Positions 6,187 to 6,705 of a DNA stretch of 6,705 nt are shown piece by piece (the first letter of the stretch is position 1; every line of letters starts with the position of its first letter). The stretch is from an uncultured Lachnospiraceae bacterium (GTDB taxonomy: Bacteria; Bacillota; Clostridia; Lachnospirales; Lachnospiraceae): positions 1 to 6,705 of the forward strand of contig CANRJU010000150.1 in the NCBI GenBank assembly GCA_947631075.1. The letters run 5' to 3'. The position numbers and the translations under genes are program-made. Below the pieces are notes generated by a model, which was not told the origin of the DNA, did not search any database, and saw only the letters and a list, made by a program, of their open reading frames with translations.

Positions 6187-6705
6187 AGTCTCCCTCCAGT
6201 AACTCTTGTAATTCACTGTAAGTTTCTATCCGGTTTGCCGCCCGCCTCAGCGCCGCCGAGTGGGGATATCCGGCTGTGTACCACGCAATATGGGATCTCA
6301 TCTCGCGCATTCCCCGCCATTCGCCTCTCCATTTTACCTGCATGGCGGCGTGCCGCAGGATCATGTCGCGCACGGTAGAAAAATCCGGCCGCGCTTCTTC
6401 TTCCCCCGTCTCAAAATAGGTTTTCATCCGGTGGAAAATCCACGGATTTCCTCTGGCCGCCCGCCCGATCATGACGCCGTCGCATCCGGTACGGGCAAGC
6501 ATCCGCTCCGCGTCCTGCACGGTCGCGATATCGCCGTTTCCAATGACGGGAATCCGTACGGCCTGCTTTACCTGGGCGATAATATCCCAGTCCGCCTGGC
6601 CGCTGTAATATTCTTCTCTGGTCCTTCCGTGGACCGCGATAGCCGCCGCTCCGGCCGCCTCCGCCGCCCGCGCCATCTCCACCGCCTGGTTCTCACCTCT
6701 GTGGA
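6179..6705 (-). CDS. dusB: tRNA-dihydrouridine synthase (DusB/NifR3 type), C-terminal part, cut by window edge
   Basis: Dus enzymes use FMN and NADPH to reduce uridines in tRNA to dihydrouridine. The visible part is 174 codons, open to the right edge and ending at TAG 6181-6179; the family is about 320-350 aa, so the N-terminal half with the catalytic Cys is outside. It shows AIAVHGRTREEYYSG with substrate and FMN-contacting residues of the TIM barrel, IPVIGNGDI, and CDGVMIGRAARGNPWIF for phosphate binding of FMN. The helical C-terminal domain follows, with MREMRSHIAWYTAGYPHSAALR and NRIETYSELQELL. This ending is typical of the DusB/NifR3 group (often called dus or yhdG in Firmicutes), so the family is certain and the symbol likely. 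Its last bases contain the ribosome binding site and start of the kinase gene, with an 8-nt overlap. Confidence 0.92.
   Translation of the reverse strand, partial: HRGENQAVEMARAAEAAGAAAIAVHGRTREEYYSGQADWDIIAQVKQAVRIPVIGNGDIATVQDAERMLARTGCDGVMIGRAARGNPWIFHRMKTYFETGEEEARPDFSTVRDMILRHAAMQVKWRGEWRGMREMRSHIAWYTAGYPHSAALRRAANRIETYSELQELLEGDYD
6192..6197 (-). promoter_or_regulatory. Ribosome binding site of the hybrid kinase, inside the end of dus
   Basis: GGAGGG on the minus strand, 5 nt before ATG at 6186, embedded in the last codons of dus (Leu-Glu-Gly-Asp). It selects this start over the in-frame ATG at 6216, which would extend 38 nt into dus without a comparable site. The layout suggests translational coupling. 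Confidence 0.75.

Overview
The window looks like chromosomal DNA from a Gram-positive Clostridia member, most likely of the Lachnospiraceae. This is inferred from strong GGAGG-type ribosome binding sites, the wording of the GuaA and hybrid-kinase proteins, and moderately high GC with AT-rich intergenic gaps. Every gene I can support lies on the minus strand, so transcription runs from high to low coordinates. No RNA gene, CRISPR array, transposase or phage gene was seen.

Layout in transcription order: (1) the 3' half of a DusB-type tRNA-dihydrouridine synthase, entering from the right edge (6705-6179). (2) A large membrane hybrid sensor kinase with HisKA, HATPase, receiver and HPt modules (6186-4021), whose start codon overlaps the end of dus by 8 nt. 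(3) A cytoplasmic-type glycerophosphodiester phosphodiesterase (3979-3245), 41 nt after the kinase. (4) A six-helix DUF308/HdeD-like membrane protein (3163-2555) with a GTG start, preceded by an AT-rich gap that may hold its own promoter. (5) A 148-bp gap carrying six GATATC repeats spaced 16-18 bp apart. (6) An HD-domain dGTPase-like protein (2406-1204). (7) A 193-bp gap packed with palindromes. (8) guaA, GMP synthase (1010 to the left edge).

The most striking point is that guaA is broken as it reads here. About 20 nt are missing around position 575. The frame is lost after residue 145 and the protein ends at position 468, although the rest of GMP synthase continues perfectly in the other frame to the window edge. 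This is either a real inactivating deletion or an assembly or sequencing error; the sequence alone cannot decide.

Functionally, dus, the kinase and the phosphodiesterase are packed like an operon, but their roles (tRNA modification, signalling, lipid headgroup turnover) are not obviously linked. The dGTPase-like gene and guaA both concern guanine nucleotides, which may or may not be meaningful. I do not see a clearly new defence or mobile system. The non-coding signals worth attention are the GATATC array and the hairpin-rich guaA leader, in which a hairpin loop is complementary to a segment just before the guaA ribosome binding site.
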